Shown here in pieces: positions 7,401 to 14,896 of a DNA stretch of 33,577 nt. Where the stretch lies: positions 1-33,577 of the forward strand of contig CAYLUN010000062.1 of assembly GCA_964386865.1 (NCBI GenBank), written 5' to 3'. The position numbers were made by a program, and so were the translations under genes. This DNA is from CAYLUN01 sp964386865 (GTDB lineage: Bacteria; Verrucomicrobiota; Kiritimatiellia; RFP12; UBA1067). How positions within the stretch are numbered: position 1 is the first letter of the stretch; each line of letters begins with the position of its first letter. The notes beneath the pieces are model-generated. The model worked only from the letters and a program-made list of their open reading frames with translations, ran no database searches and had not been told where the DNA came from.

Positions 7401-8319
7401 TGCGGGGCGCGGTCGGGTCGGCGGCGAGCTTCTCGATCACGGCCGAGACGAGGGCGAGGGCGGTGGGGGCGTCGTCTTCGCGCACGCCGCCGCCGACGCG
7501 CCAGAGGCCGCCGGCGCTGCCGCCGAGGCGGTTCGCGGCGAGGTAGGGGCCGTTGGCGGAATCGGCAATCACGAGGTCGGCCTGGCTGCGAGCCGTGGCT
7601 CGGTTGACGACCACCTTGGCGGTTGCGACGCGGGCGGCGGCGGCCGGGGAGAGCCAGCGGCGGCCTTCGTCGGTGACGGTGAGCGGCACGGCGGGGTCGC
7701 GGACGTCGCGCATGACGGGCCCGGCGCCGCAGAGGGCCTGATAGCCTTTCGGGCCGCAAGGGAGGGCGTTCCAGCCGGAGGGGCGGCTTTCGGGCTGCCG
7801 CGCGAAGAAGCGTGCGTTAAAGGCCGCGCCGAGAGCGGTGTTGCCGTTGTGGGGGAAGACGAAGCGGGCGACCGACGCGGGGTCGAAGCGCAGGCGGCCG
7901 GGGAGGTCGAGGCGCAACAGCGGCTGGGCTGCGGGCGTGGCCTCGGCGACGAGTTCGACGCCGTCGGGGCGCGCCCGGGCGACCACGCGTACGGAGAGGT
8001 CGGGCGAGGAGTAGGTGAGGGTAAGGGCATCCTGGTCTGGGCCGGGCTTCCAGGAGAAGGCGTGCGTGGCGTTAGTCGCGTGGAAGCGGCTGGCGTCGAG
8101 GGTCGCGCTGTCCGCGAAGCGGGCGGACCAGAGGCCGGCCTCGCCGCTGCGCCACACGGAGGAAGACGAGCCTTTAGGGGTGACGGCGGCGATCGCGCCG
8201 GTGGCGGGGTCGAAGGCGACGGTGCCCGCCGGGGTTCGCAGAAGGGGCGCGTCGGCGGCGAGAAGGATGGAGGTCAGGAGATTTGCGGCCAGAAGAAATT
8301 GACAGTGCATGGTTCCCAT
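4456..8319 (-). CDS. Large exported DUF6259-like glycosidase with two sets of mirrored accessory modules
   Basis: A 1287-aa exported protein. Residues 1-23 hold a signal peptide (MHCQFLLAANLLTSILLAAD if the second Met, at 8310, is the start; neither ATG has a clear Shine-Dalgarno). A beta-rich region follows. The centre (about 545-890) looks like a DUF6259 or alpha-galactosidase-type TIM barrel: LVSPYTNPTWWCDHP, WTITLWHPAVQAANRV and VDVLFQDQCGARGWHYD, whose Asp may be catalytic. Two modules occur on both sides: module A with the NPYGE core (N copy about 308-415, C copy about 1026-1133) and module B with a LWRVGG core (215-294 and 1171-1251). The order is B-A-barrel-A-B. Module A resembles class I glutamine amidotransferase-like folds (inference). 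Three heptamer arrays sit in frame at residues 898-907, 974-983 and 987-996, in linkers around the C-terminal beta domain. The role is probably glycan cleavage; substrate unknown. Confidence 0.7.
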   Translation of the reverse strand: MGTMHCQFLLAANLLTSILLAADAPLLRTPAGTVAFDPATGAIAAVTPKGSSSSVWRSGEAGLWSARFADSATLDASRFHATNATHAFSWKPGPDQDALTLTYSSPDLSVRVVARARPDGVELVAEATPAAQPLLRLDLPGRLRFDPASVARFVFPHNGNTALGAAFNARFFARQPESRPSGWNALPCGPKGYQALCGAGPVMRDVRDPAVPLTVTDEGRRWLSPAAAARVATAKVVVNRATARSQADLVIADSANGPYLAANRLGGSAGGLWRVGGGVREDDAPTALALVSAVIEKLAADPTAPRKQLGLVSLTNGPEAGNWADVPVSDWRSRLAAIAARSGGRVTFVELDSPQAMLDAARRPDFLCILNPYGESIPAPSDDGLPAVLETIRGFVKAGGHWFEVGGYSFYQALRPHRYLAYSLAYPVAFSDFMHLESRAGAAGLYRVQPRAVKQPWDAAKSPAEIFVPGALACGGDERGGYCDHAFNTYVRPGTTWRSPAVRLTLGTPVYEDLARYTAANGLTRPLTEKVKPDVLARLKQSVLFFMSGSAREKTAALDALPVPTLVHFSDYLKGGFDKEYPDHLPPNARFGTSDELKAFFDRAHSLGHLVSPYTNPTWWCDHPKGPTFEREGDAAFLKGLDGKPIYERYSDNDGWTITLWHPAVQAANRVTVRQFTQEFPVDVLFQDQCGARGWHYDTNPASPTPTAYSEGMIAMNDEDSRLVPLGTENGWDRVADYQTLLCGLSWGIVPTEHRPEWVRLFKASFPPDTWEIFPLALAVMHDKAIFMHHDLGQFVTNDQILSWTLGLGYSLSYRATASAISTQDAPREWLAWLDRLQKSVCARHLGTPLRDFRHDRAPLFAAGGDPRRESDDGVIRATYGDVTFLCNLGDVPRTIDPTAYSLQPTADPFTLPPYGFRAGAPGMTAGLAPDGTGYVTETRKGKTDVWIYAPSQASVTIPVPLSGRITVTLDGKATSDSRQATRGDACSLQPTAYSLSLSLPQRGSVKRVPPPSALAPRDWPGAKPAIGVIDLGPGVSLALSTVTPAAWRAAFEASALAKQHGLAVKTLATYGEVAAALAAGPSSYFALINPYGEVFPSAGPGRWREALDAVRGYVNNGGTWWETGAYSFHRAAYREGDAWKTELVAGAGLGHLRLPIGDGAVDQPAEPLHATEAGKAWLGEALAAKVAQAASSVNRGVPSTSAAPATVLVAGVDAGFIGGYRLDGWGTLWRVGGFSPDPEVTASVAVAATLHQYTHPPAPLPPSGTRYLYHATLTPASLWQRLFSTQ
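5334..5361. repeat. Heptamer array A inside the large glycosidase gene
   Basis: Four 7-mers on the plus strand: GACTGTA, GGCTGTA, GGCTGTA, GGCTGCA. The outer two differ from the unit GGCTGTA by one base each. It encodes the linker CSLQPTAYSL on the minus strand. It has the same unit as array C, 238 bases away. Confidence 0.85.
5373..5400. repeat. Heptamer array B inside the large glycosidase gene
   Basis: A perfect tandem pair of the 14-mer GAGTCGCTTGTCGC, that is four alternating heptamers GAGTCGC and TTGTCGC over 28 bp. Encodes ATSDSRQATR in the same linker as array A, 11 bases away. Confidence 0.85.
5599..5626. repeat. Heptamer array C inside the large glycosidase gene
   Basis: Four perfect copies of GGCTGTA (28 bp) on the plus strand, encoding PTAYSLQPTA on the minus strand between two beta-rich segments. 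Gain or loss of one unit would shift the reading frame. Confidence 0.9.
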
Positions 8320-8424
8320 TTAGAGGAACCCGCGCGGAAAAGTCAAGCGTGCCGTGCGTAAGTTTCGTCTGGTCAGGCGCGGTCGTGGTACGTACACTGC
8401 GGGCTACACAAGAACGGAGTGAGC

Positions 8425-9282
8425 ATGCAATACACGGAGCGGCTGTTTCGTCCGCCGGCCGAGGCGGAGAGCCTGATCGTTCAGGTGGCGCTGGGGTGCC
8501 CGCACAACGCCTGCCGCTTTTGCGGCATGTACAAGGGCGTGCCGTACCGCGTACGGCCGCAGGAGGAGGTGCTGGCCGAGTTCGCGCAGGCGGCGCGGTG
8601 GCGGCCTGAGGAGCGGCGCGTCTTTCTGGCGGACGGCGACGTGATGGCGCTGTCGTTCGAGCGGCTGCGGGGGATACTGGAGGCGCTGAACCGGCTCTTC
8701 CCGCGCCTCGCCCGCGTGAACCTCTACGCCAACGGCAGCTCGATCCTGGCGAAGAGCGATGCGGAGTTGGCGGCGCTCCGCAGCCTCAAGCTCAGAACGC
8801 TCTACGTGGGGCTGGAGAGCGGCGACGAGGAGTTGCTGAAGAAGGTCGACAAGGGCGAGACGGCGGCGGGCCTGTGCGAGGCGGTGCGGCGGGCGCAGGC
8901 CGCCGGGCTCACGTGCTCGGTGATGGTGCTGCTCGGGTTGGGCGGGGGAGCGGGTTCGGCGCGGCATGCGGATGCTACGGCGGCGCTGCTGAACCGCATG
9001 CAGCCGCGCCTGCTCTCGGCGTTGCGGTTTGTCGAGGTGCCGGGGTTGACGATGTACGGCGGCTACCAGACGGCAACGGAGTACGAGGCGGTGAGCGAAC
9101 TGGTCCGGCTGCTGCGCGGGCTGGAGTTGGAGATGACCGTGTTTCGCGCGAACCACACGTCCAACCCCGTGCCGCTGGAGGGCCGCCTGCCCAAAGACCG
9201 CGACGCGCTGGTGGAGCTGCTGGAGCGGCTGCTGCCGCGGCTCGACAAGGCGGGGCCGGGGCGCTTGCCGTTCTCGCTCTAG
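8425..9282 (+). CDS. Radical SAM protein
   Basis: A 285-aa radical SAM enzyme. The 4Fe-4S cluster cysteines are in GCPHNACRFCGMY near residue 25, with CX4CX2C spacing, as in a group of radical SAM proteins that have GCxHNxCxFCxMY rather than the common CX3CX2C. Further barrel motifs are LADGDVMAL, VNLYANGSSIL and LYVGLESGDEELLKKVDKGE (SAM and barrel strands). ATG at 8425 has GGAG five bases upstream; the in-frame GTG at 8419 overlaps that site and is unlikely. It stands alone, diverges from the large glycosidase gene and converges on the esterase gene with five bases between stops. The reaction cannot be assigned. Confidence 0.88.
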   Translation: MQYTERLFRPPAEAESLIVQVALGCPHNACRFCGMYKGVPYRVRPQEEVLAEFAQAARWRPEERRVFLADGDVMALSFERLRGILEALNRLFPRLARVNLYANGSSILAKSDAELAALRSLKLRTLYVGLESGDEELLKKVDKGETAAGLCEAVRRAQAAGLTCSVMVLLGLGGGAGSARHADATAALLNRMQPRLLSALRFVEVPGLTMYGGYQTATEYEAVSELVRLLRGLELEMTVFRANHTSNPVPLEGRLPKDRDALVELLERLLPRLDKAGPGRLPFSL

Positions 9283-9287
9283 CGGCT

Positions 9288-10586
9288 TCAGCGGCCGAAG
9301 ATGCGGTCGGCGAAGTCGGCGTAGCGCTCCCAGTCGTAGCGCAGCACGTCGTGCTTGCCGGCGCGGCAATGGTAGCCGAGCAGCAGGCCGGTGACGGGCT
9401 GGTTGACGGCCGGCATCTCCGCGGCGGGCAGGTCGCCCGCGTCCAGAAACGCGTACACCGGCGCGGCGTTGAGCAGGCCGAGAAACTCGCCCTTCGGGTC
9501 GGCCCAGCGATCCTCCTCGGCGCTGGCGACATAGAGCGCGCGCGGGGCCACGCAGGCGAGCAGCAGGTGCTGGTCGAAGGGCATGGCCTTCTCGTTGTTG
9601 GCGTAGCGCGCGTAGTTCGCGCAGAACCAGTGCGGGAAGCTGGAGGCCACGTTCGCGACGGCCTCGCCGTAGATGCGCTTGGAAAGCGCCGCGCCGCCGC
9701 AGCCGGAGTTGTTCGAGATCACGAGGGCGAAGCGCTCGTCCGTCGCGCCGGCCCAGAGCGCGGTTTTGCCGAGTCGCGAGTGGCCCATGACCGCGACCTT
9801 GCGGGCGTTGATCGCGGGGTCGGTCTGGAGGCAGTCCATGACGCGGCTCAGGCCCCAGGCCCAGGCGCAGACCGTGCCCCAGGCGTTGCCGGGGCGCGGG
9901 CTCGCCGAATCCGGGAAGAGCGCGTGGACGCCATTCTTGAAGCCGTCGTCGAAGTCGGGGTCGATGTCGCCGCAGTAGGCGGTGGCGAGCGCGTAGCCGC
10001 GGCCGATGAGGTACTCGGCTTGCCAGTCCTCGGCGCCGGCGCCGCGGCTGGCATCGGTCGCGCGGTTGCCAGGGTTCTCGACGGGCTTGCCCGTGAGGGT
10101 CTTCTCGCGCACCCACGACTCGGTCAGCAGGATCGCGGGGTCGGCGTGTACCGTGTGGTTGCCGTTGAAGTTCAGGCCGACAAAGGCAGGGGCGGGCTTG
10201 TCTGTCTTCGGCAGGTAGAGCAGCACGTCGATGAACGGGCCCTTGTCCTCCACGGCGAACCAGATGCGGACTTGCTTGCGCAGGGCCTTGCCGTCGAAGG
10301 CGGGGCCGGACTCGCGGACGACGGTGCGCAGGATCATGGGGCGCTCGGGCATGAGGCCATACATCTGATCCTGCAGGAGGCGCAGGATTTCGGCGCGGCG
10401 GCGCGGCCACTCGGCGGGCGTGGCCACCGGCGCGCCGCCGGAAAAACGCAGCGGATCCGGCAGCGTGTAGGCCGGGATCTGGCTCTCGTCGTAGTTCGCG
10501 GGGGGCGGCGCGGCAACGGCGACGGCCAGCGTGCAGAGCGAGAGGCAGGAGGCGAACAGCAGGGCGCTTTCTGGGGCGGTCATCAT
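9288..10586 (-). CDS. CE15 family glucuronoyl esterase, exported
   Basis: Predicted 4-O-methyl-glucuronoyl methylesterase, which cuts ester bonds between glucuronoxylan side chains and lignin. It has 432 aa with a signal peptide in the first 26 (FASCLSLCTLAVAVAAPPPA). The alpha/beta-hydrolase nucleophile is Ser270 in VAVMGHSRLGKTALW, the motif of bacterial CE15. A catalytic His is in CRAGKHDVLRYDW (His412), and an acidic partner is likely in SAEEDRWADP or the NNSGCGGAALSKR strand. GLNFNGNH and GNAWGTVCAWAWGLSR are other family signatures. A GGAGAAG Shine-Dalgarno precedes two adjacent ATGs at 10586 and 10583. The GH10 xylanase and UxuA-like dehydratase in this window fit the same substrate. 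Family firm; exact substrate inferred. Confidence 0.88.
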   Translation of the reverse strand: MMTAPESALLFASCLSLCTLAVAVAAPPPANYDESQIPAYTLPDPLRFSGGAPVATPAEWPRRRAEILRLLQDQMYGLMPERPMILRTVVRESGPAFDGKALRKQVRIWFAVEDKGPFIDVLLYLPKTDKPAPAFVGLNFNGNHTVHADPAILLTESWVREKTLTGKPVENPGNRATDASRGAGAEDWQAEYLIGRGYALATAYCGDIDPDFDDGFKNGVHALFPDSASPRPGNAWGTVCAWAWGLSRVMDCLQTDPAINARKVAVMGHSRLGKTALWAGATDERFALVISNNSGCGGAALSKRIYGEAVANVASSFPHWFCANYARYANNEKAMPFDQHLLLACVAPRALYVASAEEDRWADPKGEFLGLLNAAPVYAFLDAGDLPAAEMPAVNQPVTGLLLGYHCRAGKHDVLRYDWERYADFADRIFGR

Positions 10587-10626
10587 GGCAGCTTCTCCGG
10601 GCAGGGTTCAAACACGATAGCCGATC

Positions 10627-10647
10627 TTGTGCGGATAGTGTACACAA
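10627..10647. promoter_or_regulatory. Operator-like dyad in the divergent esterase/oxidoreductase promoter region
   Basis: TTGTG-N11-CACAA, with the perfect 8-bp palindrome GTGTACAC (10638-10645) inside it. It lies in the 138-bp gap between divergent genes at 10586 and 10725, where a shared regulator could bind. No reliable promoter boxes were found beside it. Confidence 0.3.
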
Positions 10648-10724
10648 ATTCAGGGGCGGTTTACAAGACGCGAGAGGCTGGAACACGTATGCTTCCGGCA
10701 TAACAGTAATCAGGGAGGCGAACG

Positions 10725-12059
10725 ATGAATATGCGTGTGTCCGAAGCAGAGAAAATGAGGAACGGCGGGACACTGGGGCGCCGCGGCTTTCTCAAGCGAG
10801 CGCTGGCGGCGAGCGGGGCGGCCGCTGCTCCGTGGATCATACCTGCGTCGGCGCTGGGGCGCGACGGGGCGGTGGCGCCGAGCGAGCGGATCGTCTTGGG
10901 CGGCATCGGCATCGGCCGGCGCGGCTCGCATGACCTGCGCTGGGTGATCGGCGAGGCGGACGTCCAGTTTGTCGCCACCTGCGATGTCTGGAAAGAGCGC
11001 CGTGAGGCGGTCAAGAAGACGGTGGACGAGAAGTACGGCAACACCGACTGCGTCGTCTACCGGGACATGCGCGAGTTTCTGGAGAAGCGCACGGACATCG
11101 ACGCGCTGCTGATCACGACCGGCGACCGCTGGCACGCGGCGGCTTCGGTGATGGCCATGCGCGCCGGCAAGGACGTCTACTCGGAGAAGCCCTCTTCGAT
11201 GACCGTGGCCGAGGGTCAGGCCGTGGTCGAGACCGCCCAGCGCTACGGCCGCGTCTACCAGACCGGCACGCAGCGCCTGAGCGAGGCGAACTTCACGGTC
11301 TGTAACGAACTCCTTCGGCTGGGGCGCCTGGGCAAGGTGCACACCGTTCGCGCCCACATCGCGGGCGGCAACGCGGTCATGAACCGCGCGTGGCTGCCCG
11401 GCGAGCCGGAGCCGGCGCTGGACGAGCTGGACTGGAGCGCGTGGCTCGGCCCGTGCCCGTGGAGGCCCTACAACAAAACCTACGTGCAGGGCGGCTGGCG
11501 CAACCAGTACGACTTCCACACGAGCTGCATCGGTGAGTGGGGCGCGCACACCTTCGCGCAGTGCCAGGTGGCGATCGGGATGGGCGAGTCGTCGGCCGTC
11601 AGCTACGAGTATGTGCCGAACGCCAGCGGCGACGGCATGGTGACAACCTTCGCCAACGGCGTGAAGATGGTGCTGCAGCAAAAGGGCTGGCACGGCTCGT
11701 GCGGCGTGCGCTACGAGGGGTCCGAGGGGTGGGTCGCGTGCGCGGACGGCTATTCGCGGCCCGAGGCGTCGAGCCCCGCGCTGATCGCCGACTACGCCAA
11801 GATCGTGCAGGACTACGTGGCCCGCACCGGGCGCGCGCAGAACCACATGCGCAACTTCCTCGACTGCGTGCGCTCGCGCCAGCAGACGATCGCGAACCCG
11901 GTGGTGATGCACCGCTCGATGAGCACCGTGCACGCCGCCAACATCGCGATGTGGCTGGGGCGCAACATGACGTACGACCCCGCCAAAGAGGCTTTCGTCA
12001 ACGACCCCGAGGCCGGCCGGCTGCGCTCGCGCGCCATGCGCGAGCCGTGGGCTGTTTAG
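10725..12059 (+). CDS. Gfo/Idh/MocA family oxidoreductase with Tat-type signal
   Basis: NAD(P)-dependent sugar oxidoreductase, 444 aa. The N-terminus has a twin-arginine signal (LGRRGFLKRALAASGAAAA, residues 17-35), so it is predicted to be exported folded with its cofactor. A Rossmann motif GGIGIGRRG is at 59-67, and the family's EKP motif is at 154-156 (DVYSEKPSS). His137 in GDRWHA and the region CIGEWGAHTFAQCQ belong to the catalytic domain. ATG at 10725 has GGGAGG seven bases upstream. It is followed after 47 bases by a HEAT-DUF1080 fusion. Family members with such neighbours can oxidise glycosides to 3-keto forms; that role here is inference. Confidence 0.9.
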   Translation: MNMRVSEAEKMRNGGTLGRRGFLKRALAASGAAAAPWIIPASALGRDGAVAPSERIVLGGIGIGRRGSHDLRWVIGEADVQFVATCDVWKERREAVKKTVDEKYGNTDCVVYRDMREFLEKRTDIDALLITTGDRWHAAASVMAMRAGKDVYSEKPSSMTVAEGQAVVETAQRYGRVYQTGTQRLSEANFTVCNELLRLGRLGKVHTVRAHIAGGNAVMNRAWLPGEPEPALDELDWSAWLGPCPWRPYNKTYVQGGWRNQYDFHTSCIGEWGAHTFAQCQVAIGMGESSAVSYEYVPNASGDGMVTTFANGVKMVLQQKGWHGSCGVRYEGSEGWVACADGYSRPEASSPALIADYAKIVQDYVARTGRAQNHMRNFLDCVRSRQQTIANPVVMHRSMSTVHAANIAMWLGRNMTYDPAKEAFVNDPEAGRLRSRAMREPWAV

Positions 12060-12080
12060 CGAATCGGAATGCTTGTTTAG

Positions 12081-12106
12081 CCACAAAGAACACAAAGAGC
12101 GCAAAG
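12081..12106. repeat. Short tandem repeat just upstream of the HEAT-DUF1080 start
   Basis: Period-9 units CACAAAGAA, CACAAAGAG, then a partial CGCAAAG ending against the ATG at 12107. Similar ACAAAG-type repeats are common intergenic sequences in many bacterial genomes. It takes the place of a proper Shine-Dalgarno. Confidence 0.6.
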
Positions 12107-14890
12107 ATGAAAACACTGATTTCGAACGTGCTGGTTCTCGCACTGGCGTGCGGCGTGTCGCGGGCCCAGACCCCGTCAAAGACCGAAGCCGAGCTGATCG
12201 CCGTCCTAAAATCTGATGCCCCTCAGCAGCAGAAGGGCGAGGCGTGCATCGACCTCGGCCACGTCGGCACGAAGGCGGCGGTGGCCCCGCTGGCCGCGCT
12301 GCTCGGCGACGAAAAGCTCGCGCACATGGCCCGCTATGCGCTGGAGACGATTCCCGATCCCGCGGTGGACGAGGCGCTGCGCGCCGCGCTGGGACAGCTC
12401 AAGGGCAAGCCGCTTGTCGGCGCCGTGCAGTCCGTCGGCGTGCGGCGCGACGCGCAGGCGGTCGAGGCGCTTGCGAAATGTCTAGCGGGCTCCGACGCGG
12501 AGGCGGCCGCGGCGGCCGCGGCGTCGCTCGGCCGCATCGCGACGTCCGCCGCCGTGGCCGCGTTGAAGCAGTCGCTCGGCAAGGTGCCGGCGGCCGCCGA
12601 GGGGCTGCTGCGCGGCGCGGAGGCCGCTGCGCCTGAGCAGGCCGTGGCGCTCTATGACGCGCTGCGTGCCGCTCCGGTTCCGCCCCACGTGACGGTCGCG
12701 GCTGTGCGCGGCGCGATCGTGTCGCGCGGGACGGCTGGCATTCCGCTCTTGCTGGAGCAGCTCCGCGGCGAGAGCCCCGTGCTGTTCGGCGCGGGCCTGC
12801 GCGCGGCGCTGGAGCTGCCGGGGCCAGAGGTCGCGAAGGCGCTCGCCGCTGAGCTGGGCAAGTTGCCAGCCGCCAGGCAGGGCCGCGTGTGCGACGCGCT
12901 GGGGCAGCGCGGCGACGCGGCCGCCGTGCCGGCGCTGCTCGCGCTCGCTCGCAGCGGCGAGCCTGAGCCGCGCGTGTCGGCCATCCGCGCGCTGGCGCGG
13001 CTGAACGACGCGGCCGCCGTGCCGGCGCTGGCCGAGATCGCGGCCGCGGGCGACGACGAGCCGGCCAAGGCCGCGCTGGGCGCGCTCGCGGGCTTCCCGG
13101 GACAGGCCGCCGACACCGCCATCATCGCGCTCGTCGGCAAGACGGACGCGAAGGTGCGCCGCATGGGCGTCGACCTGATCGGCCGCCGCCGCATCGCGGC
13201 CGCCGTGCCGGAGCTGCTGCGCCTGGCCGGCGACGCCGACCCGGAAATCAGCGCCGCGAGCCTCAAAGCCGCGGGTGAGCTGGCCGGCGTGAAAGAGATC
13301 CCCGCGCTGCTGGCGATCCTGCAAAAGTCGCAGGCGACCGACGCGGCGGCGGACGCGCTGTCGGCGGTCTGCGCGCGGGCGGCGGTGCCGGTGGCCGGCG
13401 CGATCACGATCCGCAAGGCCGAGTATGGCGCGCTGCCTGACGGGCCCTCGAAGGATGTGACGGCCAAGGTCGCTGAGCTTGTCAAGGCCGGGCAGGCCAC
13501 GATCGAGGCTGACAACGGGACGTTCGGCGACGCAGCCCCGGGCAAGGTCAAGAAGCTGCGCGTGGAGTACACCGTTAACGGCGCCGCGAAGCAGGCGACC
13601 GCGAACGAGAACACGTCGCTGAAGCTGAGCGTCGAGTCCGCGGTGATCGTCTCGCCGGAGGTGTCCGGGCCGCTGCTCGCCGCCTACGAAAAGGCGCAGG
13701 GCGCGCCGAAGCGCGCGCTGCTGCGCATCCTCTGCTCGGCGGGCGGCGACAAGGCCTTGGCCGTGGTGCGCGGCGCGACCGGCGACGCGGATGCGGAGCT
13801 CAAGGAGAGCGCGCTGCGGGCGCTCTGCGAGTGGCCGTCGGCCGACGCCCTGCCCGACCTTGAGAAGCTGATCCAGGCGCCGCCGAGCCCGAAGTTCAAG
13901 ATCCTCGCGCTGCGCGGGTACATTCGTCTCGTGGAGGTTCAGGCCGCGCCTGCCGCGGCTAAGCTGGCCTCGCTCAAGCAGGCGTTCGGCTGGGCCGAGC
14001 GCGACGAGGAGCGCCGGCTGGCGCTGGCCTCGCTCGGCGCGGCGCCCTGCGCCGAGGCGTTGGCCTTCGCGGTCGAGAACCTGGAGAAGGCCGCTTTGAA
14101 AGATGACGCCTGCCAGGGCGCGGTGGACGTCGCGGAAGCGCTGGTGGCGTCCCAGCCCCAGCTGGTGGCGGAGGCGCTCAAGAAAGTGGTCAAGGCGGGC
14201 GCCAAGGAGGGCACGCTCAAGCGCGCGCGGAGAGTGCTGGGCCAGCTCAGGAAAGAGGACGAACAGGCGAAGTCGGAAGAGGGCTTCGCGCCGATGTTCA
14301 ACGGCAAAGATCTGGCCGGGTGGGAGCAGAAGGGCGGAAGCTGGTGGAAGGCCGTGGACGGCGTGCTGACGGCGGAGAGCACGGCGGAGACGCCGCTGGC
14401 GACGAACAACCACCTGCTCTGGAAGGGCGGCACGCCCGGCGACTTCGAAATCCGCACGGAGTTCCGCCTCAGCAAGAGCGCCAACTCCGGCATTCAGCTC
14501 CGCTGCGAGCCGGTGACGGATCGCGACAGCGGCTATCAGGCCGACATGAACGGCGGCGGCAACTACGTCGGCTTCCTCTACCACCCGAAGATGCACCTGA
14601 TCGGCGGGCGCGGCGAGCGGGTCACGCTGGCTGCCGACGGCGCGAAGTCATCGGAGCGGTTCGCGCCTGCGGCCGAGCTGCAGAAGCTTTACAAGGTCGA
14701 GGACTGGAACGCCTACCGGGTCGTCTGCAAGGGCCCGGAGATCACGGTCTACCTCAACGGCGTGCTGACCACGCAGGTGACGGATCTGCGGCCCGACACG
14801 CCGCGCCAGGGCTCGATCACGGTGCAGCTCCACAAAGGCCCGCCGATGAAGGTCGAGTACCGCAACCTCCGCATCCGGGAGCTGAAATAG
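12107..14890 (+). CDS. Exported HEAT-repeat protein with DUF3395-like middle segment and C-terminal DUF1080 domain
   Basis: A 927-aa exported protein. A signal peptide (MKTLISNVLVLALACGVSRA) precedes Ala-rich HEAT-like repeats to about residue 425, with recurring AAVPALLALA-type helices. Residues about 430-505 resemble the DUF3395 or DnaJ-C-type beta domain (KAEYGALPDGPSKDVTAKV, then NGTFGDAAPGKVKKLRVEY). More alpha repeats run to about 715. DUF1080 fills about 725-927 (APMFNGKDLAGWEQKGGSWW, SANSGIQLR, YVGFLYHP, MKVEYRNLRIREL). The start at 12107 is chosen because it gives a signal peptide; the frame stays open upstream to 11537, inside the preceding gene. The HEAT part may be a binding scaffold and DUF1080 the glycoside-acting part (inference). 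The next gene begins six bases after the stop. Confidence 0.87.
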   Translation: MKTLISNVLVLALACGVSRAQTPSKTEAELIAVLKSDAPQQQKGEACIDLGHVGTKAAVAPLAALLGDEKLAHMARYALETIPDPAVDEALRAALGQLKGKPLVGAVQSVGVRRDAQAVEALAKCLAGSDAEAAAAAAASLGRIATSAAVAALKQSLGKVPAAAEGLLRGAEAAAPEQAVALYDALRAAPVPPHVTVAAVRGAIVSRGTAGIPLLLEQLRGESPVLFGAGLRAALELPGPEVAKALAAELGKLPAARQGRVCDALGQRGDAAAVPALLALARSGEPEPRVSAIRALARLNDAAAVPALAEIAAAGDDEPAKAALGALAGFPGQAADTAIIALVGKTDAKVRRMGVDLIGRRRIAAAVPELLRLAGDADPEISAASLKAAGELAGVKEIPALLAILQKSQATDAAADALSAVCARAAVPVAGAITIRKAEYGALPDGPSKDVTAKVAELVKAGQATIEADNGTFGDAAPGKVKKLRVEYTVNGAAKQATANENTSLKLSVESAVIVSPEVSGPLLAAYEKAQGAPKRALLRILCSAGGDKALAVVRGATGDADAELKESALRALCEWPSADALPDLEKLIQAPPSPKFKILALRGYIRLVEVQAAPAAAKLASLKQAFGWAERDEERRLALASLGAAPCAEALAFAVENLEKAALKDDACQGAVDVAEALVASQPQLVAEALKKVVKAGAKEGTLKRARRVLGQLRKEDEQAKSEEGFAPMFNGKDLAGWEQKGGSWWKAVDGVLTAESTAETPLATNNHLLWKGGTPGDFEIRTEFRLSKSANSGIQLRCEPVTDRDSGYQADMNGGGNYVGFLYHPKMHLIGGRGERVTLAADGAKSSERFAPAAELQKLYKVEDWNAYRVVCKGPEITVYLNGVLTTQVTDLRPDTPRQGSITVQLHKGPPMKVEYRNLRIRELK

Positions 14891-14896
14891 GGGTTC

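Noticed and set aside
5755..8361. A plus-strand open frame of 868 codons opposite the large glycosidase gene
   Set aside because: It is the antisense of a clear coding sequence in GC-rich DNA; composition is V/G/E/A-rich without any recognisable domain or signal.
10660..10693. Lac-like promoter TTTACA ... TATGCT before the Gfo/Idh/MocA gene
   Set aside because: The spacer is 22 bases, too long for a normal sigma70 promoter.
12482..14596. A minus-strand open frame of 704 codons opposite the HEAT-DUF1080 gene
   Set aside because: Arg/Gln/His-rich shadow translation; the plus frame has a signal peptide and a good DUF1080 domain.
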